Below, piece after piece: positions 25,389 to 34,709 of a stretch of 64,000 nt of DNA. The notes under the pieces were generated by a model that was given only the letters and a program-made list of their open reading frames with translations, did not search any database and was not told where the DNA came from. The stretch spans positions 35,590 through 99,589 of the forward strand of contig CABTZX010000002.1 in NCBI GenBank assembly GCA_902489445.1, in the 5' to 3' direction. The first letter of the stretch is position 1; each line of letters starts with the position of its first letter. The translations under genes were made by a program, and so were the position numbers. This DNA comes from an uncultured Bacteroidales bacterium (GTDB lineage Bacteria; Bacteroidota; Bacteroidia; Bacteroidales; Porphyromonadaceae).

Positions 25389-26909
25389 CTACGCACTGAA
25401 TGCCTTAAATGCCTCCGGCAAAAGCGAAATGAGATCCGAAGCGATTAAAGCTCTATCGGAAAAGCGGGCTGCGTAATAGTCGCCCGTTAAGCCGTGAATA
25501 TAGGTAGCAACCACCGCTGCAGCAAGGGGTCGGTAGCCCTGAGCGAGCAATCCTCCAATGATACCGGTGAGTACATCTCCGCTTCCTGCAGTAGCCATAC
25601 CGCTGTTTCCCGTAGGATTGAAGTATACATTGCCGCCCGGCGAACATATGGCGGAGTAATGCCCCTTGAGAATGACATAGACGGAATACTGTTGCGCCAA
25701 AAAACGTGCTTCTTCGAGGCGTTGTTCGCCCGAAGTACAGTAGCCCACTATACGTTCTAATTCTTTGGGGTGAGGGGTTAGCACGGAGCATTCGGGAATT
25801 CGAGCGAGCAAATCACGCCGTTCTCCCAGTATATTAAGCGCATCGGCATCCACAACCAATGGAGTTGTAGCGCGGAGCAGCAGATCCTCCAACATTGAGC
25901 AGGTGAGTTCTGCCTGTCCCAACCCTGGCCCTACGGCAATTGTATTGTAAGGTTCGAGGGACAAGAGGCGTGTGGAGTAGTCGTTATGCTGGTCCAAATT
26001 GAGCATTGCTTCGGGCAAAGCGCACTGCATAGCCGTTTCGCAACAACCAGGCAAATGTACGGTCAATTTGCCCACACCGCTGCGCAGAGCCGCCTTAGCC
26101 GCTAAAATGGCGGCACCGGTCTTACCGCGCGAGCCGGAGACAAGCAGTAAATGCCCGAATGTTCCCTTGTGGGCAAATCGTTCTCGCGGTAATAGAGCCG
26201 CGCTTATATCGTGGTCAGTGACCAAATAGTATGGCGAGGAGAGCTCCTCCTTGCCTTCGCGACTCAGATTGATGGGTAGCGTTTCCACGTTTCCTACATA
26301 GATGTCGTTCTCCGGTAGGAAGAAACTTAGCTTAGGCGTTTCTACGGTAAAAGTGTGCGTTGCGTGAATAATAGCTTCCTCTTCTGCACGTCCGCGGTTA
26401 CTATCGGCATAAAGTCCGCTGGGAATATCAATGGAAACGACCTGACAGCCACTCTCGTTGACACGTTTGACCAATAGGGCAAACCCTTTTTCAAGCGGTC
26501 GGTTCAGCCCCACTCCGAACAATCCGTCGATAATCACATGCCGTTCATTCAACTTGGGCAGAGTGAACGAACCGGTAACTTCGTGGAAGCGTAGCCCGGG
26601 TTCGTTACAAACAACGGCACGCTTCTCGCTGCATTCGTGCGAAAGACTGTTCTTTATGTTGAACAAGAACAGCTCCGTTTCGTAGCGCATACGGACCAAT
26701 TCCACGGCAATGGCAAGCGCATCCGCACCATTATTGCCCGGTCCTGCCAGTATGACTACCGGATTGACTTGTGGGCGATAGAGACGACTGAACGATTGTA
26801 CGAACTGCTCCGCCACACGATTGATCAACTCAATGGACGAAACCACATCGTGCTCCGTTGTGTAGCGGTCTAACGCTCTTATCTTATCGGATGTGAAAAG
26901 CTTGATCAT
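25389..26909 (-). CDS. nnrD: Bifunctional NAD(P)H-hydrate repair enzyme
   Basis: Fusion of 506 residues combining NAD(P)HX epimerase (N-terminal YjeF_N, AGPGNNGADALAIA near 54-67) and ADP-dependent NAD(P)HX dehydratase (C-terminal ribokinase-like domain with GSRGKTGAAILAAKAALRSG, TPHPKELERI and NSGMATAGSGDVLTG). It repairs hydrated nicotinamide cofactors. It follows lpxA by 6 bp on the minus strand, so the two are probably cotranscribed from the promoter before lpxA. Confidence 0.95.
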   Translation of the reverse strand: MIKLFTSDKIRALDRYTTEHDVVSSIELINRVAEQFVQSFSRLYRPQVNPVVILAGPGNNGADALAIAVELVRMRYETELFLFNIKNSLSHECSEKRAVVCNEPGLRFHEVTGSFTLPKLNERHVIIDGLFGVGLNRPLEKGFALLVKRVNESGCQVVSIDIPSGLYADSNRGRAEEEAIIHATHTFTVETPKLSFFLPENDIYVGNVETLPINLSREGKEELSSPYYLVTDHDISAALLPRERFAHKGTFGHLLLVSGSRGKTGAAILAAKAALRSGVGKLTVHLPGCCETAMQCALPEAMLNLDQHNDYSTRLLSLEPYNTIAVGPGLGQAELTCSMLEDLLLRATTPLVVDADALNILGERRDLLARIPECSVLTPHPKELERIVGYCTSGEQRLEEARFLAQQYSVYVILKGHYSAICSPGGNVYFNPTGNSGMATAGSGDVLTGIIGGLLAQGYRPLAAAVVATYIHGLTGDYYAARFSDRALIASDLISLLPEAFKAFSA

Positions 26910-26915
26910 ACCGCT

Positions 26916-27716
26916 TTAATCCATATTTCCCCTTACGATGCCGCGTTCGGAGGCGTTGATGAATGCAAGAACAGCATCCCGTTCCTCTGAAGGCTCATAT
27001 TCATCGCGAATAGCCTGTAAGGCATCGCTTATGTTGAGCCCCCTCTGGTAGAGCGTTCGGTAGATGTCGTTGATCAAAAAGATTGTTTCCGACGAAAATC
27101 CGTTCCGCTTCAGTCCAATGCTGTTGATGCCGCAAAAGCTAATCGGCTCCCTGCCTACCAGCGTGTAGGGCGGTATATCCTTGCTCACTTTGGAGCCTCC
27201 CTGCAACATAATGTACGCACCGATATGCACAAATTGATGTACCAGCACAGCGGCACTGAGCGTGGCGTGGTCGTCAATCAGTACTTCGCCCGCAATTTGA
27301 GTTCCGTTACCAATGATCACATGATTACCGATAACGCAGTCATGAGCAATGTGGCTGTATGCCATCACCAAGCAATCCGATCCGATTCGGGTATAGCCAC
27401 GCGAAGCGGTTCCGCGGTTGAGCGTTACATACTCACGTATGGTGGTCCTATCGCCTACGAAAAGCTCTGTCTCCTCGCCCTTGAACTTCAGGTCTTGAGG
27501 AACGCCGCCTACCACCGAAAAGGAATGAATACGGCAATCGGAGCCTATCCGGCTACCGCTACATACCACAGAATGCGCCATTACGTGCGTACCTTGACCT
27601 ATCGTTACATTTTCTTCGATAACAGCGAAAGGATCAATGCGAACGTCCGTGGCTATATTGGCGTGCGGACTAACTATCGCCGTGGGGTGAATATGCGTAG
27701 ACGAGTGCGAATTCAT
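26916..27716 (-). CDS. lpxA: UDP-N-acetylglucosamine acyltransferase
   Basis: First enzyme of lipid A synthesis (266 residues). The N-terminal two thirds is a left-handed beta-helix of hexapeptide repeats. The catalytic His is H125 (HIAHDCVIGN), the same number as in E. coli LpxA, and VHQFVHIGAYIMLQGGSKVSKDIPPYTLV matches the family. In many Bacteroidota lpxA follows lpxD and an lpxC-fabZ fusion; here it is alone except for nnrD downstream. Confidence 0.95.
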   Translation of the reverse strand: MNSHSSTHIHPTAIVSPHANIATDVRIDPFAVIEENVTIGQGTHVMAHSVVCSGSRIGSDCRIHSFSVVGGVPQDLKFKGEETELFVGDRTTIREYVTLNRGTASRGYTRIGSDCLVMAYSHIAHDCVIGNHVIIGNGTQIAGEVLIDDHATLSAAVLVHQFVHIGAYIMLQGGSKVSKDIPPYTLVGREPISFCGINSIGLKRNGFSSETIFLINDIYRTLYQRGLNISDALQAIRDEYEPSEERDAVLAFINASERGIVRGNMD

Positions 27717-27831
27717 ACAGTTTTCCTGCCTGTAAAAGGACTTTGTTTTAGCTTGTTTGAGGTCTGTTTCATATGATGTGATTGGTGTGTTTGTGATGCT
27801 TTGACTCGATCGTTTTTCTCTTTAACGCGAA

Positions 27832-27839
27832 CAAAGATA
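27832..27839 (-). promoter_or_regulatory. -7 box of lpxA-nnrD
   Basis: TATCTTTG on the minus strand, 116 nt before the lpxA start codon. Matches TAnnTTTG; no clear -33 element. Confidence 0.45.
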
Positions 27840-27941
27840 CAAAAGAAAAGCCAACAGCTTGCTGACTGCCTCCTCCTTTCTACCTCTTGCCCCCACGTCT
27901 GCGCACCCTTTTACCGAGGTAGTGGTACGATTGTAAGATAC

Positions 27942-28110
27942 TTTCAGAGCAGAGGTTGGGAGGAAGCGGAGCGTCTGTACGGAGCGGTCGGAGAAAAGTC
28001 TATAGACTTTTTTCGGATACTCTATAGACTTTTTCGGAAAACTCTATAGACTTTCTGGAAAAACTCTCTAGACTTTCCTCGGATACCTCCATAGAACCGC
28101 TCGAACGGCA
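27942..28110 (+). repeat. 169-bp element copy 1 with internal 22-bp-pitch CTATAG array (B1)
   Basis: A left flank of about 55 bp (TTTCAGAGCAGAGG...GGTCGGAGAAAAG) leads into CTATAG cores centred at 28002.5, 28024.5, 28046.5 and 28068.5 (22 bp apart, the fourth being CTCTAG). A right flank follows (GATACCTCCATAGAACCGC...). The whole element aligns, in reverse complement, with 36246-36414, which is exactly the same length. This suggests a dispersed non-coding element carrying a minisatellite. Confidence 0.75.
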
Positions 28111-28650
28111 TGGGAGCAAAGATTTGATTGTATGGAACGGCCCCTCTTTTCTCATCTTGAAATCGCTTGGAAAGCTTGGGAAGCAACGCTCCGTTATCAA
28201 CGTGCAACGGCTCGAACGGTATGGGAGCAATAATCAGTTTCCACCGTAGGAACGCTCCGATTCATCCCATCTTCAGTCTCAACTTCACTCGTGCGTTATT
28301 CCATTTGCTCGTATTATGCACACCGACACCTACCCATTCATTACCTTGATTCGTCCTGCTTCTGCTCCGACACCTCCTGATCTCCGTTTCGTCACTTACT
28401 TATCTCTGTTCCGGTAACTGCTAAATTCCAATTTGATTCATCTGGCTTTGCGCTCCGATGTGGTATGTGTTGCCGTGGATTAGGGAGTGGTGGAGCTAAA
28501 TGTTCTCTGTGTTTCGCGGCTCATTTGTTCCGAAGTGTGGCTCTGATTCCTTTCCATAGACGTTCGGGTTGGTTCGCTTCAAAGAATTCTCGCTGAATGA
28601 ACTTTTTCCCGTTGAATCTGTTCTTAGATTGCATAAGAAGCATAAAACGG

Positions 28651-29097
28651 ATGAAGAAGATCGTACAAAACATTTTTCGACTCACACTGTTCCTACTCGT
28701 TGCTGCCGGTTGCCGTCAGGAAGTGGGCGCTCAAGGTACCAAGGCAGAGATAAAAGAGATTGATGCTGCCTATATGAAAGCCAACATCTACGATTGGGAA
28801 AAGAATCCCGGCACGTTTGTCTACAAAGGAAAGAAGCCTTGCATCATAGATTTTTACGCCAATTGGTGTGGCCCATGTCGCTCTTTGGCTCCAAAACTGG
28901 CTGAAGTGGCTGAAGAGTATGCCGGTAAGGTGATTGTGTACAAAGTCAATATCGATAATGAAAAGCAGCTGGCTAACATATTCGGTATAACCTCAATCCC
29001 GACTCTGATATTCGTTCCTCTGAAAGGAAAACCCTACTTTTCACAGGGAAACCTTCAAAAGAGTCAATTGCGCGAAGCAATAGAGAAAATCCTTTGA
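28651..29097 (+). CDS. Exported thioredoxin-like protein
   Basis: Thioredoxin-fold protein of 148 residues with the active site WCGPC (C73, C76) and the cis-Pro in ITSIPTLIF. The ATG at 28651 gives a good signal sequence (KIVQNIFRLTLFLLVAAGC); an in-frame ATG 54 bp upstream would add a non-hydrophobic leader. The Cys at 21 may be lipidated (lipoprotein), or cleavage may occur before QGTKAE. It likely acts in the periplasm as a disulfide reductase. tpx follows 110 bp downstream on the same strand. Confidence 0.85.
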   Translation: MKKIVQNIFRLTLFLLVAAGCRQEVGAQGTKAEIKEIDAAYMKANIYDWEKNPGTFVYKGKKPCIIDFYANWCGPCRSLAPKLAEVAEEYAGKVIVYKVNIDNEKQLANIFGITSIPTLIFVPLKGKPYFSQGNLQKSQLREAIEKIL

Positions 29098-29207
29098 AAA
29101 CGGTGCCGAAATGGCAAATACAAATTAAATGCGTACCTTAGCGGTGTGGTGAGGAAAAGAAGACTTGCCGAAGACGAAAACATTGACATAGAAAAACGAC
29201 AGAGAAA

Positions 29208-29705
29208 ATGGTAAAGTTTAAAGGTGAAATAGAGGTAAAACTCGGAGGCGCTCAGCCGGAAGTAGGGCAGCAAGCTCCCGATTTTAAGGCAGTAAAGAAC
29301 GATTTGAGTGAAGTACGCCTTAGCGACTATAAGGGTAAAAGGGTAGTGCTGAACGTATTCCCCAGTGTGGATACGGGCGTTTGCGCTGCAAGCGTACGTC
29401 GCTTCAATAAGGAAGCCGCATCACTCAAGAATACAGTTGTACTATGTATCTCAATGGACCTTCCGTTTGCACAGCAACGCTTTTGTGCCGCTGAAGGAAT
29501 TGAGAATGTAGTAATGCTCTCCGCATTCCGTTGCACTTGTTTCAGTGATCGCTATGGATTGCGCATGGAATCAGGTCCTTTGGAAGGATTATTGGCTCGT
29601 AGCGTATTTGTAATTGATGAAGACGGAAAGTTGCTTTACAAGCAGGTTGTGCCTGAAGTAACCGAAGAACCGAATTATAAAGCGGCTTTGGATAACTTGA
29701 AATAA
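29208..29705 (+). CDS. tpx: Thiol peroxidase
   Basis: Tpx-type peroxiredoxin (165 residues) that reduces hydrogen and organic peroxides. The peroxidatic Cys is C59 (PSVDTGVCAAS) and the resolving Cys is C93 (DLPFAQQRFC), the pair typical of atypical two-cysteine Tpx. It contributes to peroxide defence in this anaerobe. The exported thioredoxin lies upstream, but Tpx lacks a signal peptide and is cytoplasmic, so it probably uses another thioredoxin. Confidence 0.95.
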   Translation: MVKFKGEIEVKLGGAQPEVGQQAPDFKAVKNDLSEVRLSDYKGKRVVLNVFPSVDTGVCAASVRRFNKEAASLKNTVVLCISMDLPFAQQRFCAAEGIENVVMLSAFRCTCFSDRYGLRMESGPLEGLLARSVFVIDEDGKLLYKQVVPEVTEEPNYKAALDNLK

Positions 29706-29721
29706 TCCAACAGCCGGACAA

Positions 29722-29746
29722 AACCCTTGTGAAAGGGCTTTTCATT
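29722..29746 (+). terminator. Weak terminator after tpx
   Basis: AAACCCTT and AAGGGCTTT form a short stem around GTGA, followed by TTTC. The stem is only about 7-8 bp. Confidence 0.4.
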
Positions 29747-29833
29747 ATTTCATGTGTTGGTGTGTTGGGTCGCTGTAGTACGCTTTTGGGTGTTGTTACA
29801 GCGACCCTTGACCATATTAATCCGCATCCATAA

Positions 29834-30838
29834 ATGAGTTATTTCCGAAGAACAATGAGAAACTACAGTTTTCCTTGCTTCGCCCTGTGGGCAGCTTTGC
29901 TCTTTGCCGTATCGTGTCGTGGCAATAGCGAACAAAAGAGTACATCTGATGACCGTACTCAGACGGAGAATCAAGTATCAGAATCGCCCTTCGATGCTGA
30001 TAGTGCATATGCCAATGTGGCTCGTCAGGTGGCTTTCGGCCCCCGAACGCCGGGGTCACAAGCACACACTTCTTGCGGTGATTGGATAAAAGCGCAACTA
30101 ACTGCCTATGGAGCTGTTGTTAGCGAGCAATGCGTGCCTCAAACTACCCATGACGGAAAGGAATATAAAATGCGCAACATCATAGCTTCATACAATACGG
30201 ATGCGTCGGAACGGATACTCCTTTTTGCGCATTGGGATACGCGGCCATGGTGCGATCAAGATGATGATCCGGCATGGCATAATAAACCGCTGGATGGGGC
30301 AGACGATGGAGCCAGTGGGGTAGCCGTACTACTTGAAATTGCCCGTTTGATACAAACTCAGGGATCTGCTAAGGGAATTGATATTATATTCTTCGATTTA
30401 GAGGATTACGGCGAAAGTAATAACGATGAATCGTGGTGCCTGGGCTCTACCTATTGGAGTAAACATCCTCACGTAGATGGCTATACGGCTCAATATGGAA
30501 TTTTGTTGGATATGGTGGGTGCTCGTGGTGCTCAATTCAATTGGGAGTACTTCTCAAAGAGTAATGCCGGGCATATACTCCTAAAAGTATGGGATAATGC
30601 GCGTAATTTGGGATTCGGCAACTACTTCATTTCTGCCGACGGAGCTGCGCTGACTGATGATCATATTCCGGTAATAACCAATCGTGGCATACCGTCAATT
30701 GATATTGTTAACTATAGTACGAACCGAGCAAAAGGCTTCGGTGATCATTGGCATACACATAAGGACAATCTTGATATTATAGATAAAGACGTGCTTCGCG
30801 CTGTGGGTGCCACGGTGTGGGCTACAATCAATGAATAG
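29834..30838 (+). CDS. M28-fold glutaminyl cyclase-like protein
   Basis: Exported zinc protein of 334 residues with a lipoprotein-like leader (ALWAALLFAVSC). It has the single-zinc M28/glutaminyl-cyclase fold: HWDTRP (H133), the zinc Asp in DGADDGASG (157-158), the acid in FFDLEDYGE (190-191), and the zinc His in DHWHTHKDNLD near the C terminus. It resembles P. gingivalis PgQC, which cyclises N-terminal Gln of exported proteins. An M28 aminopeptidase is the alternative. Several exported proteins in this window would begin with Gln after signal cleavage, which fits. A second ATG at 29855 is possible. Confidence 0.8.
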   Translation: MSYFRRTMRNYSFPCFALWAALLFAVSCRGNSEQKSTSDDRTQTENQVSESPFDADSAYANVARQVAFGPRTPGSQAHTSCGDWIKAQLTAYGAVVSEQCVPQTTHDGKEYKMRNIIASYNTDASERILLFAHWDTRPWCDQDDDPAWHNKPLDGADDGASGVAVLLEIARLIQTQGSAKGIDIIFFDLEDYGESNNDESWCLGSTYWSKHPHVDGYTAQYGILLDMVGARGAQFNWEYFSKSNAGHILLKVWDNARNLGFGNYFISADGAALTDDHIPVITNRGIPSIDIVNYSTNRAKGFGDHWHTHKDNLDIIDKDVLRAVGATVWATINE

Positions 30839-30853
30839 GGGAAACAACGTAAT

Positions 30854-31279
30854 ATGAACAAATCGATTGAAGAACTTCAAAATGAACTGATAGAGCAATT
30901 CGAGCCGTTTGATGACTGGATGGATCGATATCAGTTAATTATTGAAATGGGCGATGAATTACCCCAGATTACGGAACAGGAGAAAAAAGACGAAAATCTG
31001 ATTGAGGGCTGTCAAAGCCGCGTTTGGATTGTATGCGAAGCACACGATGATGGCACGCTGCATTTCAGAGCCGATAGCGATGCACTAATCGTTAAGGGAA
31101 TAGCTGCCATGTTGCTGAAGATATATGATGGTCAAACGCCATCAGCTATACTAAACAGTCCTCTGTTCTTTATTGAAAAGCTAAATCTTACGGGACATCT
31201 TTCCCCAACACGAAGCAATGGGCTTTCCTCTATGATTCAGAGAATTAAAACCTATGCCAAAGATAGGGTAGAGAAATGA
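30854..31279 (+). CDS. sufE: SufE-type cysteine desulfuration protein
   Basis: Protein of 141 residues that accepts sulfur from SufS during iron-sulfur cluster assembly. The persulfide Cys is C53 in LIEGCQSRVW, the family's hallmark. No sufS or sufBCD is in the window. It starts 15 bp after the glutaminyl-cyclase gene, and its stop overlaps the start of the DUF2156 gene by 4 nt. Confidence 0.93.
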   Translation: MNKSIEELQNELIEQFEPFDDWMDRYQLIIEMGDELPQITEQEKKDENLIEGCQSRVWIVCEAHDDGTLHFRADSDALIVKGIAAMLLKIYDGQTPSAILNSPLFFIEKLNLTGHLSPTRSNGLSSMIQRIKTYAKDRVEK

Positions 31280-32184
31280 ATTTCAAGCGAATAGAACTTG
31301 CGGATAGGGAGATCCTTTTCCCTATCTTATTTAGCTCAGGGCGTCCTATATGCGACCTTTCTTTTACCAATTTGTACGGATGGGGTTTTCTCTACGAAAC
31401 TGCATGGGCGATAGAAGATGATACCACTTTGGTAATTCGTTTCATTGATAAACGACATAACCACCCTGTTTATCTGTTGCCCTATTGCCTTGATCTTGCT
31501 TCATGGCGCAATACGATAACCAAACTTGAGCAGGCTGCGCAAACGGAGGATTATCCTTTAGTATTTATGGGCGTATCAAAGGAATGCTCTTCTCTTTTAG
31601 AGGAGTATTTTCCGGGAGAATTCCAATTAATATGGGACGACGCTTATGTGGATTATATCTATACACGTCAGAAATTAGTTACCCTGAAGGGAAAAAAGCT
31701 TCAACCGAAAAGAAACCATATCAATAAGTTTAAACGTCTTTTCCCATCTTGGCACTATGAGGAATTGAAGGCTTCAAATAAACAGGATGTACTGAACTTT
31801 ACCCAATCGTGGTTTGATGCCTCAGAAGCTTCGGAAGGGCTCAAAAACGAAAGGATAATGGTTGAGCGAATCTTGGAGACGGAAGCTTTTGAAACGCTTC
31901 AACTATCCGGAGGACTTCTTTACACAGATAAGGACTTAGTTGCCGTTACCATAGCTTCACCTATTAATAAGAATACGATGGATATTCATGTGGAAAAGGC
32001 AATTCCTAATATAAATGGGGCCTATGCGATGATAAATCAGTCATTTGCATCTACTGTTCCCGAAAGCTATGAATACATAAATCGGGAAGAGGATCTCGGG
32101 ATTCCGGGATTGCGATTTGCCAAAGAATCCTATCAACCCGATATGCGACTTTCAAAAGGAACTGCCGTCTTGCGACGCCCTTGA
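31276..32184 (+). CDS. DUF2156 (LPG-synthase C-domain-like) protein
   Basis: Cytoplasmic protein of 302 residues with two tandem GNAT-like halves, as in the C-terminal domain of phosphatidylglycerol lysyltransferases (DUF2156). Indicators are the N-terminal LCD-like CDLSFTNLYGW, KKLQPKRNHINKFKRLF in the middle, and GLRFAKESYQPDMRLSK at the end. No membrane part is present, so a role in aminoacyl-lipid synthesis is not implied; the substrate is unknown. It overlaps sufE and is followed after 6 bp by a GNAT gene. Confidence 0.8.
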   Translation: MNFKRIELADREILFPILFSSGRPICDLSFTNLYGWGFLYETAWAIEDDTTLVIRFIDKRHNHPVYLLPYCLDLASWRNTITKLEQAAQTEDYPLVFMGVSKECSSLLEEYFPGEFQLIWDDAYVDYIYTRQKLVTLKGKKLQPKRNHINKFKRLFPSWHYEELKASNKQDVLNFTQSWFDASEASEGLKNERIMVERILETEAFETLQLSGGLLYTDKDLVAVTIASPINKNTMDIHVEKAIPNINGAYAMINQSFASTVPESYEYINREEDLGIPGLRFAKESYQPDMRLSKGTAVLRRP

Positions 32185-32190
32185 ATCCTT

Positions 32191-33171
32191 ATGATGCAGA
32201 AGCGAGCCGCTGCCTACAAAATCTGGAAGGATATATTCCACGATGACGAGGCTTTTATGACGCTGTTTTTTGATTCTATTTATCACGACAGCAATACACT
32301 TTTATCGCTCAATCCCTATACAGGAACGGCAAATTCACATCTGCAATTTATTCCTTATGACTTATGTATCGCCCAAAAGCGATATAAGGCTTGCTACGTA
32401 TGTGGCGTAGCTACTATTCCGGAGGCTCGTGAGCATGGGCTCGCCAAACAATTGCTTCAAGCGGCGCATTATCGTATGTGGCACAAAGGAGCCGCCCTAA
32501 GCTTTCTTATCCCTCAAGAGATCTGGCTGTATGATTATTACCGAAGGGGAGGACAATACGTTGACGCAGGAGAAAGAGCATACAGCCATAAACGAATTGT
32601 GGGTTTCGTTAATTCAAGTGATGCAGAAAGCTATAAGCAGAGCACTTTACAACGACAATCGTCTCTACGGATGAACTACGCACTTCCAGATTACTTGCAA
32701 TGGCGTACAGCGCTTGAGAGTGCAGCAATGAGTGGGGGAGGCTGTGCTTTTGACGACGAATGCGGAATAAACTTACTGTATGATAGGATAACTCCAAATA
32801 CTTATATTGCTCCCCGTCCCCCGATAAACGGAGAGAAAATGCATCGATTCGGTATGGTACGGATTATTAAACCCTTTGACCTATTGCGCGATTACGCTCT
32901 ACGCCATACCCATTGCTGCACGACATTCATATATTGTGATAATGCCCTCCCGATGAATAATGGGCTTTATGTCATTAAGAACGGCATGGTTCGATTTTTT
33001 CGGCCCGCGCTACAAGACGTTCGCAAATATTCGATTCTCAAAGGAAAAGAAAAGGATACAAATCCATTGAATTCTCCTCTATCCCTTTATACACCTACGA
33101 GTTTAGCTCAATTCCTATTTCAGAATGAGATTTTCTTCCTCGATCAATTAATGGACGGAATCGTGGAGTAG
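32191..33171 (+). CDS. GNAT-family N-acetyltransferase
   Basis: Protein of 326 residues with an N-terminal GNAT domain. Motif A is VATIPEAREHGLAKQLL (about residues 72-88), the acetyl-CoA pyrophosphate loop, followed by LSFLIPQEIWLYDYYRRGGQY. The C-terminal half is longer than in simple GNATs and recalls Eis-like proteins. The substrate is unknown. It is the last gene of the thioredoxin-to-GNAT strand run, before a gene-poor region. Confidence 0.8.
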   Translation: MMQKRAAAYKIWKDIFHDDEAFMTLFFDSIYHDSNTLLSLNPYTGTANSHLQFIPYDLCIAQKRYKACYVCGVATIPEAREHGLAKQLLQAAHYRMWHKGAALSFLIPQEIWLYDYYRRGGQYVDAGERAYSHKRIVGFVNSSDAESYKQSTLQRQSSLRMNYALPDYLQWRTALESAAMSGGGCAFDDECGINLLYDRITPNTYIAPRPPINGEKMHRFGMVRIIKPFDLLRDYALRHTHCCTTFIYCDNALPMNNGLYVIKNGMVRFFRPALQDVRKYSILKGKEKDTNPLNSPLSLYTPTSLAQFLFQNEIFFLDQLMDGIVE

Positions 33172-33729
33172 CTTTCTCTCTCAACTTTCTTCATTCAGAA
33201 TTTGCAAAACAGAATAGAGATAACCTTTCTATCTGATAAGGAAATAAAACATTCCGCTTTGTAAATTATTCTTCACTCTTAATCTCAATCGGAAAGTTTA
33301 TTTCTGTCCGATTTTCTTTTTGATCCATCTCTTTTGGAAAACAAAATAACGCTCTCATTGCATTATATACATATGTTCAAATATAAGCGAATCTAATTAT
33401 AAATGAGATAGTTACTAGTTTATTTGAAAGTATTTTGGCTCTGTAATCTGGGTAGGGTAGTCGCGAGTCGCATATAATCATAATCATATCAGTTAGATCC
33501 CTCTTTTCTAACTAATAATGAATGGGTTATTTCGATTTCCTCAATTTATTAAACCTGTCAACAAAGGTGTTTTGATGTTCGTCAGGTTTATTCAATTAAT
33601 ACGAATTCTATTTATAGATGTTTCTATTTTCCGAATACAATAGGTAAGTGATGCATTTCCATTTAAGAATGGAAATAACTTCTTATCTTTGCATTTAGAA
33701 AAGAGAAATAAGCAAGTTAACATCAAACA
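33172..33729. other. AT-rich intergenic region before the XRE gene
   Basis: Region of 558 bp, clearly more AT-rich than its surroundings. It contains no supported gene; the only recognisable site is the -7 box at 33684-33691. Confidence 0.5.
33684..33691 (+). promoter_or_regulatory. -7 box of the XRE regulator gene
   Basis: TATCTTTG, 38 nt before the ATG at 33730. Matches TAnnTTTG. Confidence 0.5.
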
Positions 33730-34239
33730 ATGACTGAATTACCTATTGATAACGAAGCTATCCGCAATCGACTAAAGACGATGATTGAGCGGATCGGCAT
33801 TGGCAACACAAATTTTGCAACTAAAGCCGATATCACGCCATCCGTTATTTCGAATATCATGAATGGCAAAAGCAACATAACGTTAGATACGCTTAATAAG
33901 GTCCTGACGGCTTATCCGGATTGGAATAGGGATTGGCTTCTCTTTGGAGAAGGCGATCCTTCACAAGAGAATAACCAAGGCAATATTGAGGATACGAACA
34001 ATAATCAACGCTCTGAGAATTCAATATTTTCGAACGTTACGCACTCAGCTCCGAAAAATCCTCGGGATTTTGACATTCAACCAACATTAGATATCGAAAC
34101 AATTCGTGTTATCGCTTCCGAATCTGCCCAGCAGCTAATGAATCAATTGAATCACGATAGCACTACAAGAGAAATAAATGAAATCAGAGTATTCTATAGC
34201 GATGGAAGCTACGAGACTTTCTCTAAGGGTACACATTGA
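33730..34239 (+). CDS. XRE-family helix-turn-helix regulator
   Basis: Protein of 169 residues. The N-terminal domain is a lambda-repressor-like helix-turn-helix (NFATKADITPSVISNIMNGKSNITLDTLNKVL, about 28-60), followed by YPDWNRDWLLFGEG, which is usual in Bacteroidota phage- and island-type repressors. A polar linker leads to a conserved tail (REINEIRVFYSDGSYETFS). It stands alone beside decayed genes, so it may be a surviving regulator of a lost mobile element (inference). Confidence 0.85.
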   Translation: MTELPIDNEAIRNRLKTMIERIGIGNTNFATKADITPSVISNIMNGKSNITLDTLNKVLTAYPDWNRDWLLFGEGDPSQENNQGNIEDTNNNQRSENSIFSNVTHSAPKNPRDFDIQPTLDIETIRVIASESAQQLMNQLNHDSTTREINEIRVFYSDGSYETFSKGTH

Positions 34240-34532
34240 TTTCTGCTCATCCACGAGTACTTATATATAATGTTGATTAGTTGTATTATGTTTAGTTGCA
34301 TCCGGTAATGATCTGAGTTTTCTTGATTTGTCTGCAAAATTCTTTCCTTTTGTTCGTTCCTTCTTTCCCTATGGGCCTCCTTTTCTCCTTTGTTCGCTCT
34401 CTATTTATCGCTAAGTGATTATTCAACTAATGAACTGAACAAGTAATGACGGTCGAGCTTCCGATCATTAATTCGAACTTTCCGACAACCTTTAGCACTT
34501 CCTTCCATATTGCATTTTCCATACGTATGTCT

Positions 34533-34709
34533 AAGTGCCTCTAATCCACACCGCTATTTGAGCTTTTTGAGCATCGAAATATAGCGTAACTATCTCTATG
34601 CGCTTTACATAGGTGGCTTTCTTGATAATTCGTGTATAATCATCTTCATACGTTGTGAATAGTCTGTCCAAGTAAGTCAACCATCCATTTGAAAGGCCCA
34701 ACCACTATT
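34533..34709 (-). pseudogene. Gene remnant of unknown origin
   Basis: The minus strand holds an open stretch of nearly 60 codons without a start codon, ending in TAG at 34533-34535. The product is protein-like (LDRLFTTYEDDYTRIIKKATYVKRIEIVTLYF...), but no family was recognised. It lies in the gene-poor accessory region and may be another scrap of the same lost element. Confidence 0.3.

Larger units (their letters stand above)
27717..28650. other. Long intergenic region with a 169-bp repeat element
   Basis: About 930 bp between divergent lpxA and the thioredoxin gene. It holds the lpxA -7 box, the 169-bp element (27942-28110) and a partial 111-bp offset duplication: CTCGAACGG(C/T)ATGGGAGCAA occurs at 28100 and again at 28211. 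The remainder is low-complexity, Pro/Ser-codon-like sequence without a supported gene. Confidence 0.5.

Noticed and set aside
28000..28207. Overlapping minus-strand frames across the CTATAG array
   Set aside because: They arise from the 22-bp repeat and show no protein-like features.
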